DNA of 64,000 bases from Carboxylicivirga taeanensis. GTDB taxonomy: Bacteria; Bacteroidota; Bacteroidia; Bacteroidales; Marinilabiliaceae. Below the pieces are notes generated by a model. That model was not told the DNA's origin. It did not search any database and worked only from the letters and a program-made list of their open reading frames with translations. The position numbers and the translations under genes are program-made. Location of the stretch: contig NZ_JBPUSJ010000008.1 in assembly GCF_051851475.1 (NCBI RefSeq), forward strand, positions 124,001 to 188,000. The letters are read 5' to 3'. Numbering within the stretch: position 1 is the stretch's first letter; the number at the start of each line of letters is the position of its first letter. Below are positions 9,111-17,600 of this stretch, in pieces.

Positions 9111-10259
9111 TTAGAAATTATATACCAACATTAGCTGAATGCCTTTGCCAGCAAACAAGTTTTCGGCACGCCCTTGCAATGGCATGTTATAGTCATCCGG
9201 ATTCCAATACGCCATCATATTTAAAGCAAGTGTATTGTATTGCTTAGTCCAATTGATAAAATTGTACCACTTTTGGTCGTCCCAACTGTAAAATATAATG
9301 GTATTAACGGTATCGAATATGCCAAAAGGATAATTCATGGATAGTGCTGATATATTTATAGCATTCGTCAAACCAAAGGCCTTTTCATCAAAAGAAGTTA
9401 CTAAATGTTCGGCAATTATGCCCAAGCCATTTCCCCAACCAAAGGTATAATCCAGGCCAAGATTCATAGTTAGCTGATTACTCAGCTCACCTAAGTCCCT
9501 GTTCATATGCACCCAGGCTCCTTCTAACCAAAAGCCAAGCAGCTTATCGAAACGCGCATCTAAGCCCAGGCGATGTTCCGGAATTCGCTCAAAAGCAGGA
9601 ATCGAACCATTCATTTGGCGACTATCGGCAGTGCGATGGTGGTACGAAATGGCTGCCTCCCCCAATGGAATCGGTACCTGAAACCGCCCTCCTAACTCCG
9701 GGATTTGTGAATGACTCTGCGCCCACTCCCAGCCTTTTTCTTTATTATTGCCATAGAGAACCCATACCCATAAGTTGGCATTATTCATGAAGTAATAGCG
9801 CATTAATCCACCCCATACACCATCGGTTAACTGTAGCGGATCGCGCGGGTCCACCTGATCGAACCACATTAGAGGGCGCAACAAGGTGGCTGATCCAAAA
9901 TTAATTTTCTGGAGTCCCAGCCGCAACTCCATCTGCCTGGTAGTGTACCGTGCCCACATCCGATAAGGACTAAAATTCCCATGCCATTTATGAGAATTGG
10001 GGATATGAAAGCCTAGCTCTCCAACTAGATCTGCAGAAGCTTTAAAATCTAAGGCCCGATTGGCATTCAGACCAATTGTATAAGTCGCCTGCGGTATAAA
10101 ACGTCCTCCCAGGTATAAAGGATATGTATTGTCTGGATTGTAATGCATCCACCCAACAAGCTGCCCCTGAAAATCAATCACAGCAGAATCGGCAACTACC
10201 TGGGCCTCTAATGAAACCCATCCAACAAGCAAACTTATGAGCAGTGCATTTTTCATCAT
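9111..10259 (-). CDS. Outer membrane beta-barrel protein (DUF1302-like)
   Basis: A 382-residue exported protein with a signal peptide (about residues 1-19, ending SLEAQ) and alternating amphipathic strands through to a C-terminal aromatic residue (LMLVYNF), as expected for an outer membrane barrel. The segment LRLGLQKINFGSATLLRPLMWFDQVDPRDPLQL resembles, over its parts RLGLQKINFG and QVDPRDP, the DUF1302/porin-like barrels often encoded with COG2834 proteins and lipid exporters. The gene starts 2 bases after the TetR stop codon, so the two are co-transcribed. I infer that it provides the outer-membrane end of the transport route. No specific substrate can be named, and distant porin families cannot be excluded. 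Confidence 0.72.
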   Translation of the reverse strand: MMKNALLISLLVGWVSLEAQVVADSAVIDFQGQLVGWMHYNPDNTYPLYLGGRFIPQATYTIGLNANRALDFKASADLVGELGFHIPNSHKWHGNFSPYRMWARYTTRQMELRLGLQKINFGSATLLRPLMWFDQVDPRDPLQLTDGVWGGLMRYYFMNNANLWVWVLYGNNKEKGWEWAQSHSQIPELGGRFQVPIPLGEAAISYHHRTADSRQMNGSIPAFERIPEHRLGLDARFDKLLGFWLEGAWVHMNRDLGELSNQLTMNLGLDYTFGWGNGLGIIAEHLVTSFDEKAFGLTNAINISALSMNYPFGIFDTVNTIIFYSWDDQKWYNFINWTKQYNTLALNMMAYWNPDDYNMPLQGRAENLFAGKGIQLMLVYNF

Positions 10260-10261
10260 TT

Positions 10262-10864
10262 TTATTTTGCGGGCATCATTCCATAAAACAGAAAGCGCAT
10301 ATTCTCCATTATCAATTCACCTGGCGAATTGTATGCTCCCAATAGCGCATCATCATTTACCGTTTGAATCATCAGGTTCATTTGGTAGAGAATAAAATCG
10401 ATGCGTACATCTTGTCTAATTTCACCGTTGACCTGCGCCTGTTGGAGAAAATCAGTAAAAATAGCCACGCTCTGATCGTTGTATTTCTGGATAAATGCAA
10501 GCAGTCCGTTTTCGGTATTTGCATAAATATCTTTGAGAAACTCCACACTCATGTTACGCGTGCCTTCCATCTTCATGTGCATCATCTGCTCCACCTTCTG
10601 CTCAAAAGTCAAATCAGAGTTAATAAGCGCTTCAAACTGGTCGATGGATAGCTCCATAAGGCTCTTGAGGATGGATTTAGCCAGTTCAATCTTATTCGGA
10701 AAGTATTTATAAAAGGTCATTTTACTTGCTGAAGCCTCCTTGCAGATTTCCTCAATACTTACCCGTTTCAAGCCGTATTTCCAAAACAACTCTTTCCCTG
10801 TAGTTGTAAGCGCCTGGTATTTTTTGCTCTTGGTAAAGTCCTTCATATCCAATTTACAATCCAT
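10262..10864 (-). CDS. TetR/AcrR family transcriptional regulator
   Basis: A 200-residue regulator. The N-terminal TetR DNA-binding domain spans about residues 12-60, with the helix-turn-helix RVSIEEICKEASASKMTFYKYF followed by NKIELAKSI, a pattern nearly diagnostic of TetR. The remaining 140 residues are helical and would form the ligand-binding and dimer domain. It heads the minus-strand cluster (barrel, ATPase, three permeases, LolA-like protein) and is only 2 bases from the barrel gene. By family habit it probably represses its own operon until a hydrophobic ligand, perhaps the transported substrate, binds. An alternative start is the ATG six codons downstream (MKDFTKSKK). Confidence 0.93.
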   Translation of the reverse strand: MDCKLDMKDFTKSKKYQALTTTGKELFWKYGLKRVSIEEICKEASASKMTFYKYFPNKIELAKSILKSLMELSIDQFEALINSDLTFEQKVEQMMHMKMEGTRNMSVEFLKDIYANTENGLLAFIQKYNDQSVAIFTDFLQQAQVNGEIRQDVRIDFILYQMNLMIQTVNDDALLGAYNSPGELIMENMRFLFYGMMPAK

Positions 10865-11002
10865 ACAAATATATACGTTTTAAATACTTTTAGATGCTTT
10901 TCGTCTATATTTTTGACCAAAGTCAATAAAAGGTGACTAACTCACCATACATTTGAATTGAAATTCATTATCACTTCAATTTTGAAACAGAAAATAGCGC
11001 AT

Positions 11003-11034
11003 AAAAAAGCCGGAATCACAAATGCGATTCCGGC
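11003..11034 (-). terminator. Rho-independent terminator of lgt
   Basis: A 9-bp perfect stem GCCGGAATC/GATTCCGGC (11009-11017 with 11026-11034) is followed on the minus strand by a six-T run, 23 bases after the lgt stop codon. Confidence 0.88.
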
Positions 11035-11056
11035 CTTACAAAATGAATAAATTCAA

Positions 11057-11842
11057 TTATTTCTTCAATGCTTTATAAATGTAATAAACGCCAGCAATAA
11101 CGAAAGGTACACTTAGCCACTGCCCCATTTTCAGCGTCATATCCATCTCCCAGGCTTCCTGCACCTCCTTTACATATTCAATAAAGAAACGTGAACCAAA
11201 AATACCAATCAGAAAGATTCCGAATATTAGGCCTTGCTTTTCTTTGGCTTTAGTTTTCCAATAGGTGAAGAACACCACCACAAAGGTTAACAGATAACAC
11301 AGCGCTTCATAAAGCTGTGTCGGATGCTTGGCAACTTCTTCTCCTCGGCGTTCAAACACAAATCCCCAGGGTAAATCTGTTGCGTGACCGTATATCTCTG
11401 AATTCATAAGGTTTCCTAAACGAATGAAAACAGCGGCGAGGGCTACCGGCACTACCAGACGATCTAGCGTCCAAATCATGCTACGTCTGGTCACTTTCTT
11501 TGAATAGTAATACAGGGCAATTAAGATACCAATGGCTCCTCCATGACTGGCCAACCCTCCTTCCCAGATCTTAATAATGTCGCCAGGATTCTGTGCATAA
11601 TGGTCCCAACCGTAAAATATAACGTGCCCTAGACGTGCCCCAATGATGGTGGCAATTACCACGTACATAAACAATTTATCGAGCCACTCCTGCTGAATAC
11701 CTTCCGATTTAAACATGCGCTCTATGATGTAATAGCCTAACATAAAGCCCATGGCAAACAGTAAGCCGTAGTAGCGTACATGAATTGGTCCTAAGGAGAA
11801 TATTTCCGGGTCTACGTTCCAGTTGATTGAATTGAGTATCAT
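11057..11842 (-). CDS. lgt: Prolipoprotein diacylglyceryl transferase
   Basis: A 261-residue integral inner-membrane enzyme. Lgt transfers diacylglycerol from phosphatidylglycerol to the lipobox cysteine of prolipoproteins, the first step of lipoprotein maturation. Family motifs are present: GGLASHGGAIGILIALY near residue 97, and the Lgt signature RLGNLMNSEIYG near residue 141, whose Arg, Asn and Glu are the functionally critical residues. HPTQLYEAL follows near residue 176. At least six hydrophobic helices are visible, and length matches the family. It lies downstream of secA on the same strand, 89 bases away, and ends in its own terminator, so the two may be co-transcribed. Many predicted lipoproteins in this window would be its substrates. 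Confidence 0.97.
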   Translation of the reverse strand: MILNSINWNVDPEIFSLGPIHVRYYGLLFAMGFMLGYYIIERMFKSEGIQQEWLDKLFMYVVIATIIGARLGHVIFYGWDHYAQNPGDIIKIWEGGLASHGGAIGILIALYYYSKKVTRRSMIWTLDRLVVPVALAAVFIRLGNLMNSEIYGHATDLPWGFVFERRGEEVAKHPTQLYEALCYLLTFVVVFFTYWKTKAKEKQGLIFGIFLIGIFGSRFFIEYVKEVQEAWEMDMTLKMGQWLSVPFVIAGVYYIYKALKK

Positions 11843-11931
11843 AATTTTAGTATCAAGATTTTAGTATCAAGTATCAAGACAAAGAACCTTTAAGCTCTTA
11901 TGCCTTGACACTTATGTCTTATATCTAAAGC
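11843..11931. repeat. Short direct repeats between secA and lgt
   Basis: TTTTAGTATCAAG occurs at 11845-11857 and 11859-11871, followed by another TATCAAG and then CTTATGTCTTATATCT. This is the same style of low-complexity filler as in the gaps of the export cluster. Confidence 0.65.
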
Positions 11932-14900
11932 CTACTGATCTTTACCGTGGCATTGCTTGTATTTCTTACCGCTACCACAGGGACAAGGCTCATTACGTCC
12001 TACTTTCTTCTCCACACGTACCGGCTCAACTCGCTCAGGCCTTTTTGGTGCACCTCCCTGAGTATTACCGCCGCCTCTGCTAAACTCATCCTTACGAGCC
12101 TGCATCTTACTATAGTCCTGACGCTTGCGCTCCTGTGCTTCCTGAACACCATCCGCATTCTGAATTGGAATATGTCCTTTAGCAAGCAAGGAGACCACCG
12201 CCTTGTTATTCTCTCCAATCATCGACTTAAACAGGTTGAATGACTCAAACTTATAAATCAATAGCGGGTCTTTCTGCTCATAGGTTGCATTTTGTACCGC
12301 CTGACGCAAATCATCCAACTCACGTAAATGCTCCTTCCATGCTTCGTCGATGGTTACCAGCATCGATGCTTTCTCGAAGGAGCGCACCAGTTCTACTGAT
12401 TCTGTTTCGTAGGCTTTTTTCAGGTTGGTGGTAATCTGATATACTTTTTGTCCATCACTGATAGGCACCACAATGTTCTTGTACATCTCAGACTTGGTCT
12501 CGTATACATCTTTAATCACCGGATTGGCCTGCTTTGCAATCATTTCACCCTTGCGTTTGTAGGCTTCCCACATTTTTGCAAACAACTGCTCGCTCAACTC
12601 TTCTGCACGCCCTTTCAGGAACTCCTCTTCGGTGAATGGCGACTGAGCCGAGAAGACGCGAATCATCTCTAACTTGAAGCCTTCAAAATCACCTGAAGCC
12701 TGATATTCTGCTACAATATCACTACAGGTATCCATCATCATGTTAGAAATATCTACCTGAATACGCTCCCCATACAAAGCATGACGGCGCTTGGTGTAGA
12801 TCACTTCACGCTGTGAGTTCATTACATCATCGTATTCCAACAGGCGCTTACGAATCCCAAAGTTGTTCTCTTCCACCTTCTTCTGGGCACGCTCAATGGA
12901 CTTGGTAATCATGCTGTGCTGAATCATCTCACCATCTTCCAAGCCCAGGCGGTCCATGTATTTCACGATACGATCGGAACCGAACAGACGCATCAAATCA
13001 TCTTCCAGAGACACGAAGAACTGCGAAGAACCCGGATCTCCCTGACGCCCGGCACGACCACGTAACTGACGGTCGACACGACGTGATTCGTGACGCTCCG
13101 TACCAATAATGGCCAAACCGCCAGCTTTCTTCACCTCGGGTGTTAACTTAATATCGGTACCACGACCCGCCATGTTGGTGGCAATGGTAACAATACCCGG
13201 CTGACCCGCATCAGCCACAATCTCAGCCTCACGCTGGTGCAGCTTGGCGTTCAGAACATTGTGCTTGATGCCTCGCATCTTCAGGGTACGGCTTAATAGC
13301 TCCGAAACTTCTACCGAAGTAGTACCCACAAGGACCGGACGTCCTTTCTCTACCAAACGGATAATTTCTTCGCTTACCGCATTGTATTTTTCGCGCTTGG
13401 TTTTGTACACGATATCCTCCATGTCCTTGCGCTGAATCGGACGATTCGTTGGAATTACCACTACATCCAGTTCGTAGATATCCCAAAGTTCGCCTGCTTC
13501 CGTTTCGGCTGTACCAGTCATACCCGACAGTTTGTTGTACATACGGAAATAGTTCTGCAAAGTAATGGTGGCATAGGTTTGCGTAGCCGCCTCAACAGTC
13601 ACACGCTCTTTGGCTTCAATGGCCTGGTGTAATCCATCTGAGTAACGACGCCCTTCCATGATACGGCCCGTTTGCTCATCTACAATTTTCACCTTATTGT
13701 CCATTACCACATACTCTACATCTTTTTCGAACAAAGTGTAGGCTTTAAGCAGCTGGTTAATGGTATGCACGCGCTCCGACTTGATGGAGAAATTCTGTAG
13801 AATCTCATCTTTTTTCTTGGTTCGATCCTCTTCCGAGATGTTTTCTTTTTCCAGAATGGCAATTTCAGAACCTACATCGGGAAGCACAAAGAACTCAGGG
13901 TCTTCCGACGAGCCGGTAATCAGGTCAAGCCCTTTATCGGTTAACTCAATTGAATTATTCTTCTCATCAATAACAAAGTAAAGCGGATCAGTCACAATGT
14001 GCATGTTCTTGCTATTCTCCTGCATGTAGAAATTCTCGGTTTTCAACATGCTCGCTTTAACTCCCACCTCACTAAGAAATTTGATGATGGCCTTATTTTT
14101 AGGCAATCCTTTAAAGGCTCTCAATAGCAATAGAGCTCCTTCTTCCTGCTCTTTTTTATCGGCCGATTTCATTTTTTGTTTCGCCTCAGCCAGTATACCC
14201 GTTACCAGCTTTCTTTGAGCCTCTACAATTTTTTCAATTTTTGGCTTCAAATCGCCAAACAACTGATCGTCGCCTTTTGGAACAGGACCAGAGATAATCA
14301 ATGGTGTACGGGCATCATCAATTAATACCGAATCGACCTCATCGACAATGGCATAATTGTGTTTGCGTTGCACTAAATCATCTGGTGAGATGGCCATGTT
14401 ATCGCGCAGGTAGTCAAAACCAAACTCATTGTTGGTACCAAATGTGATATCGGCTTTATACGCAGCACGGCGCTCTGGTGAGTTAGGGCGGTGTTTATCG
14501 ATACAATCAACCGACAAACCGTGGAACTGATACAAAGGCCCCATCCATTCGGAGTCACGCTTTGCCAGGTAATCGTTTACAGTTACCAAATGAACCCCGC
14601 GCCCTGCCAATGCATTGAGGAACACAGGTAAGGTGGCCACTAAGGTTTTACCTTCACCCGTTGCCATCTCGGCAATTTTACCACTGTGAAGCACAACTCC
14701 ACCAATCAGCTGCACATCGTAATGAATCATGTCCCAGGTAATTTCATTACCCCCGGCAGACCACGAGTTGCGATAAACGGCGTTATCACCATCAATTTCA
14801 ACAAAATCTTTACTGGCAGACAAGTCGCGATCAAACTGTGTGGCTTTTACCACTATCGACTGGTTTTCTGTAAAACGACGAGCTGTATCTTTTACAACAG

Positions 14901-15240
14901 CAAAAGCCTCTGGCAAAGCATCGGTTAAGGCTTGCTCGAGCTTTTCTGTTATCTCTTTCTCAATTTTATCGATCTCATTATAGATCTTTTCTTTTTCAGA
15001 CACAGAGACGTCATTACCTTCTGTTTGCGCACGCAACTCTTGAATTTTGTCCTGTTCAGCTTTAACTGATCCTTGAATCCGCTCACGCAACTCATTGGAT
15101 TTTTGCCTCAACTCATCGTGCGAAAGCTTCTCGATCTGTGGGTACGCCTCTTTTACTTTCTTAACAAAAGGTGCCACCTCTTTCATATCTCTGTCGTACT
15201 TGTTTCCAAATAACTTGGAAATCAAACTACTAATTGCCAT
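11932..15240 (-). CDS. secA: Preprotein translocase subunit SecA
   Basis: A 1102-residue SecA, the ATPase that drives post-translational export through SecYEG. Visible elements in order are the N-terminal helix region, Walker A MATGEGKTLVATLP (about residue 190), the DEAD-like box IVDEVDSVLIDDARTPL, the second motor domain with IATNMAGRGTDIKL and GTERHESRRVDRQLRGRAGRQGD (motifs here cited separately as RHESRR and QLRGRAGRQGDPGSS), and a C-terminal zinc site CPCGSGKKYKQCHGK that binds SecB or ribosomes. It is longer than the E. coli enzyme (901 residues), largely from insertions around residues 60-110 and 330-450, as is usual in Bacteroidota. The start ATG at 15240 gives the conserved MAISSLISKLFGNK. 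Confidence 0.98.
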   Translation of the reverse strand: MAISSLISKLFGNKYDRDMKEVAPFVKKVKEAYPQIEKLSHDELRQKSNELRERIQGSVKAEQDKIQELRAQTEGNDVSVSEKEKIYNEIDKIEKEITEKLEQALTDALPEAFAVVKDTARRFTENQSIVVKATQFDRDLSASKDFVEIDGDNAVYRNSWSAGGNEITWDMIHYDVQLIGGVVLHSGKIAEMATGEGKTLVATLPVFLNALAGRGVHLVTVNDYLAKRDSEWMGPLYQFHGLSVDCIDKHRPNSPERRAAYKADITFGTNNEFGFDYLRDNMAISPDDLVQRKHNYAIVDEVDSVLIDDARTPLIISGPVPKGDDQLFGDLKPKIEKIVEAQRKLVTGILAEAKQKMKSADKKEQEEGALLLLRAFKGLPKNKAIIKFLSEVGVKASMLKTENFYMQENSKNMHIVTDPLYFVIDEKNNSIELTDKGLDLITGSSEDPEFFVLPDVGSEIAILEKENISEEDRTKKKDEILQNFSIKSERVHTINQLLKAYTLFEKDVEYVVMDNKVKIVDEQTGRIMEGRRYSDGLHQAIEAKERVTVEAATQTYATITLQNYFRMYNKLSGMTGTAETEAGELWDIYELDVVVIPTNRPIQRKDMEDIVYKTKREKYNAVSEEIIRLVEKGRPVLVGTTSVEVSELLSRTLKMRGIKHNVLNAKLHQREAEIVADAGQPGIVTIATNMAGRGTDIKLTPEVKKAGGLAIIGTERHESRRVDRQLRGRAGRQGDPGSSQFFVSLEDDLMRLFGSDRIVKYMDRLGLEDGEMIQHSMITKSIERAQKKVEENNFGIRKRLLEYDDVMNSQREVIYTKRRHALYGERIQVDISNMMMDTCSDIVAEYQASGDFEGFKLEMIRVFSAQSPFTEEEFLKGRAEELSEQLFAKMWEAYKRKGEMIAKQANPVIKDVYETKSEMYKNIVVPISDGQKVYQITTNLKKAYETESVELVRSFEKASMLVTIDEAWKEHLRELDDLRQAVQNATYEQKDPLLIYKFESFNLFKSMIGENNKAVVSLLAKGHIPIQNADGVQEAQERKRQDYSKMQARKDEFSRGGGNTQGGAPKRPERVEPVRVEKKVGRNEPCPCGSGKKYKQCHGKDQ

Positions 15241-15285
15241 ATAATTGTTTTATTAGAATTTTTAAATAGAATATAAACACAACTC

Positions 15286-15307
15286 ATGCTGTAAATTATT
15301 ACAGCAT
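15286..15307. other. Perfect 9-bp hairpin upstream of secA
   Basis: ATGCTGTAA and TTACAGCAT are separated by ATTA, 46 bases before the secA start and just after the stop of the upstream lipoprotein gene. There is no T-run on either strand, so an operator or leader hairpin is as likely as a terminator. Confidence 0.5.
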
Positions 15308-15320
15308 AACATATAGATGT

Positions 15321-15764
15321 TTATGCAACAGGACCGGCTCTTACCGCCAACGAATACTTATTGGGGTTGACTAACACGAGTGTTTGCGTATTGTGAAAGT
15401 TAACCAGCGACTGAAAGGATAGAAGTTTAGCGGAAATATGTTGCGGCAAACCGTACTCAGTCTCCTGCAGATCAGGTAACGACTGACTGGTTTTTAGCAC
15501 ATAAAACACCCGCTGAAAAGAAGGTACACGGTTAGCTGTTGACAGTTCATCAATTTCTTTAACCGCATTTTCCCAATCGAGTACCTGACTCCAATGACTT
15601 GATGATAAGATATGAAACTGTTCGAGGATAATTTCACGAACATCACCATCGTTAAAGAACAGGGGTTTTTTGGTGCCAGAATCAGAAACACACGCAGCCG
15701 TCATCAGCAGTGTTACACCGATGAGTTTAAAATATTGTGCTTCCATTTTTGTCATCCGACTCAC
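15321..15764 (-). CDS. Small predicted lipoprotein of unknown function
   Basis: A 147-residue protein with a lipoprotein signal: hydrophobic FKLIGVTLLMTAAC with the lipobox cysteine at residue 25, then SDSGTKK. The true start may be the internal methionine at residue 7 (MEAQYFKL), which gives a more typical short n-region. The mature part has about 120 residues with no motif I recognise (FFNDGDVREIILEQFHILSSSHW is its most distinctive stretch, seen in the parts GDVREIILEQFHIL). It precedes secA on the same strand, separated by 80 bases that include a hairpin. I do not recognise the family and infer only outer- or inner-membrane anchoring. Confidence 0.65.
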   Translation of the reverse strand: MSRMTKMEAQYFKLIGVTLLMTAACVSDSGTKKPLFFNDGDVREIILEQFHILSSSHWSQVLDWENAVKEIDELSTANRVPSFQRVFYVLKTSQSLPDLQETEYGLPQHISAKLLSFQSLVNFHNTQTLVLVNPNKYSLAVRAGPVA

Positions 15765-15875
15765 TTAACTTTTAAATTGCGCATAAAGATGCGAAAAGAT
15801 TTTCAATTTAGTTCAAAGATAAGCTTGTTTTGCACATCTAATTTGAGATTCCAATTAAACCATAAGCTGGTTAAA

Positions 15876-15916
15876 TAAAAAAGTCTTTTTCTGTTTGGTT
15901 CGAAACAGAAAAAGAC
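15876..15916 (-). terminator. Rho-independent terminator of the kelch-DUF4907 operon
   Basis: A 14-bp perfect stem GTCTTTTTCTGTTT/AAACAGAAAAAGAC (15883-15896 with 15903-15916) is followed on the minus strand by a T-run, 73 bases after the DUF4907 stop. Confidence 0.85.
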
Positions 15917-15989
15917 CCATTAAAAAGGGATTCAAAGGCACCGTAACCAGCAATAATTATCCAAAGGAGTTGCCAGTTAGCAATGAACT

Positions 15990-16325
15990 TTAGCTGCTAA
16001 GTATATTAGCTATCTCACGTTTGCTTAAAGCAGGTACTTGCTTATTGTTCAGCTTCTCAACCACTAATTGAGCAGCCTGTGAAGCATGTTTTTTATGTTT
16101 AAAAGGTTGATAATCTGGCAAGGTTGGGATAAAGCCCTGCACTATCAATACCTTTTCACCCTTCTGTATTTGATAGCCATAGCCCGCATTAACTTCATAA
16201 ACTGTATAGGTATAAACTGAAGCGGACTCCACGTAGTAGACCAAAATTGTGATGAGGGCTAAAATGGCAACGCTCCACTTAACACGGCCCTGCAAGCCGG
16301 TTCTCACCTTGTTCCTGTTAATCAT
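15990..16325 (-). CDS. DUF4907 family small membrane-anchored protein
   Basis: A 111-residue protein. The frame is open much further upstream inside the kelch gene, but the start that makes sense is the ATG at 16323-16325, which overlaps the kelch stop by 8 bases (ATGATTAA arrangement) and indicates translational coupling. An N-terminal helix (WSVAILALITILVYYVES) is an anchor or signal peptide. The mature part VNAGYGYQIQKGEKVLIVQ, then FIPTLPDYQPFKHKKHASQAA and ending KREIANIL, matches what I know of DUF4907, a Bacteroidota family usually encoded beside kelch lipoproteins. Function is unknown; location is predicted periplasmic. Confidence 0.85.
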   Translation of the reverse strand: MINRNKVRTGLQGRVKWSVAILALITILVYYVESASVYTYTVYEVNAGYGYQIQKGEKVLIVQGFIPTLPDYQPFKHKKHASQAAQLVVEKLNNKQVPALSKREIANILSS

Positions 16326-17337
16326 TTTCATCCTTATCTTGGGTTGGATTAAAAGTCCACACATCGTCGAAATAATAACCCGAACTGTTACCGGTTGCAA
16401 CAAAAGGTTGACTATTGATGACAAAAGCAACTGCTGAGTAGCGCGGTGAACCTTCCAAATCACTTCGTTGCTTCCAAATATCACTATCCGGATTATACTC
16501 CCAGGTGGACTGCCCCGGAGCACCTGCTCCACCCGTTGATACGTAGGCTAAACCATTAACTGTAAAGGCCACACCATTGATGCCTTCAATTTGATACTCA
16601 TCGTCATAACTTTCGTCCTCATTGGTATCGTTACCAATTGACCGTTTTGAGGTCCAAACATCCTCCGTGGCATTGTACACCCATAAGTCATCCAAATACT
16701 GACCATTATCGGCGCCCGTGCACACATAAGCCTTATCATCTATAACAAAAGCCACGGCGTTACGTCGCTTCTTACCGCCAATACTTGTTTTTTGCACCCA
16801 TGCATCTGTCTCTGGCGAATAGGCCCAAAAGTCTTTCAGCATATTTCCATCGTAGCCCGTGCCAACAAATCCTTGACCATTTAAGGTAAAAGCAACAGCA
16901 CCATAACGCGCCGTGGCAGGAAAGTCAGCTCTTTTTGTCCAACTATTGCTGCCAGCATCGTACTCCCAGTGATCGTTTAATTTATCTTTTCCATCGTAAC
17001 CGGTAGTGACGTAACCTTTACCTCCTGCACTGAATGCCACCGCCCCATTACGCGCAGGCCCTTCGAATGGGGCCACCTGAGTCCAGAAATCTTTGCTGGC
17101 ATCATATCGCCAAAAATCTTGCAAACGCTCGTCTTCCACGCCATTATAGCCCGTGCCGACATACGCAAACTCTCCTATAACAAAAGCTACGGCATCACTA
17201 CGCGGCACTCCTTCAAAAGCGCCCAACTCAATCCAGTTACCCATTAATTCGACTTCATCAGTAGTGGACGAGCAGGCCGCCAGTAAAAGAAGTACTAAGC
17301 TAAAAATTGACAGTTTAAATTGTTTGTTAAAAATCAT
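16318..17337 (-). CDS. Kelch-repeat lipoprotein
   Basis: A 339-residue lipoprotein with lipobox LVLLLLAAC (Cys22). The remainder contains six kelch repeats of about 47 residues, each of the form R-x-AVAF, then V-x-TG, then L-x-D-x-W-x-Y and a closing W. The first starts near residue 45 (PRSDAVAFVIGEFAYVGTGY) and the last near residue 296 (PRYSAVAFVINSQPFVATG). Six repeats suit one closed six-bladed propeller. The fifth blade is longest because of an acidic insert (NDTNEDESYDDEY). The gene is the first of a two-gene operon with DUF4907 and diverges from the DUF4270 gene. Kelch propellers usually mediate protein or glycan contacts; the partner here is unknown. Confidence 0.93.
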   Translation of the reverse strand: MIFNKQFKLSIFSLVLLLLAACSSTTDEVELMGNWIELGAFEGVPRSDAVAFVIGEFAYVGTGYNGVEDERLQDFWRYDASKDFWTQVAPFEGPARNGAVAFSAGGKGYVTTGYDGKDKLNDHWEYDAGSNSWTKRADFPATARYGAVAFTLNGQGFVGTGYDGNMLKDFWAYSPETDAWVQKTSIGGKKRRNAVAFVIDDKAYVCTGADNGQYLDDLWVYNATEDVWTSKRSIGNDTNEDESYDDEYQIEGINGVAFTVNGLAYVSTGGAGAPGQSTWEYNPDSDIWKQRSDLEGSPRYSAVAFVINSQPFVATGNSSGYYFDDVWTFNPTQDKDEND

Positions 17338-17359
17338 TGCTGTTCGTTTTAAATTTGCT

Positions 17360-17391
17360 CAAAACTACTCGGCAGATAAAGCCTGAATAAA
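17360..17391 (-). promoter_or_regulatory. Bacteroidota-type promoter of the kelch operon
   Basis: On the minus strand TAGTTTTG (17360-17367) matches the TAnnTTTG -7 consensus exactly, with TTTA (17388-17391) 20 bases upstream as a three-of-four match to the -33 TTTG. A transcript would begin about 15-17 bases before the ATG. Confidence 0.55.
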
Positions 17392-17600
17392 TCATTTCGA
17401 TTAATTCCGGATTATTCTCTTCTTTCATCCCATTTTCTTAAACCAACGCCTTATCTCTGGCCAATTCGCCGCTTATTGCTGTTTGTTGACTTCCTGGTTG
17501 CATTCGTTTAAATGCACAGTGCAGATATTGATAAGATTTAAAGAACTGGGCTTTGAAGATTTTATTTGCAAGCGAAAACAACATTTAAACAGTTTATGAT

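Noticed and set aside
16326..16532. 69-codon upstream extension of the DUF4907 frame
   Set aside because: It lies inside the kelch gene in another frame; the ATG at 16325 overlaps the kelch stop and gives the family-typical protein.
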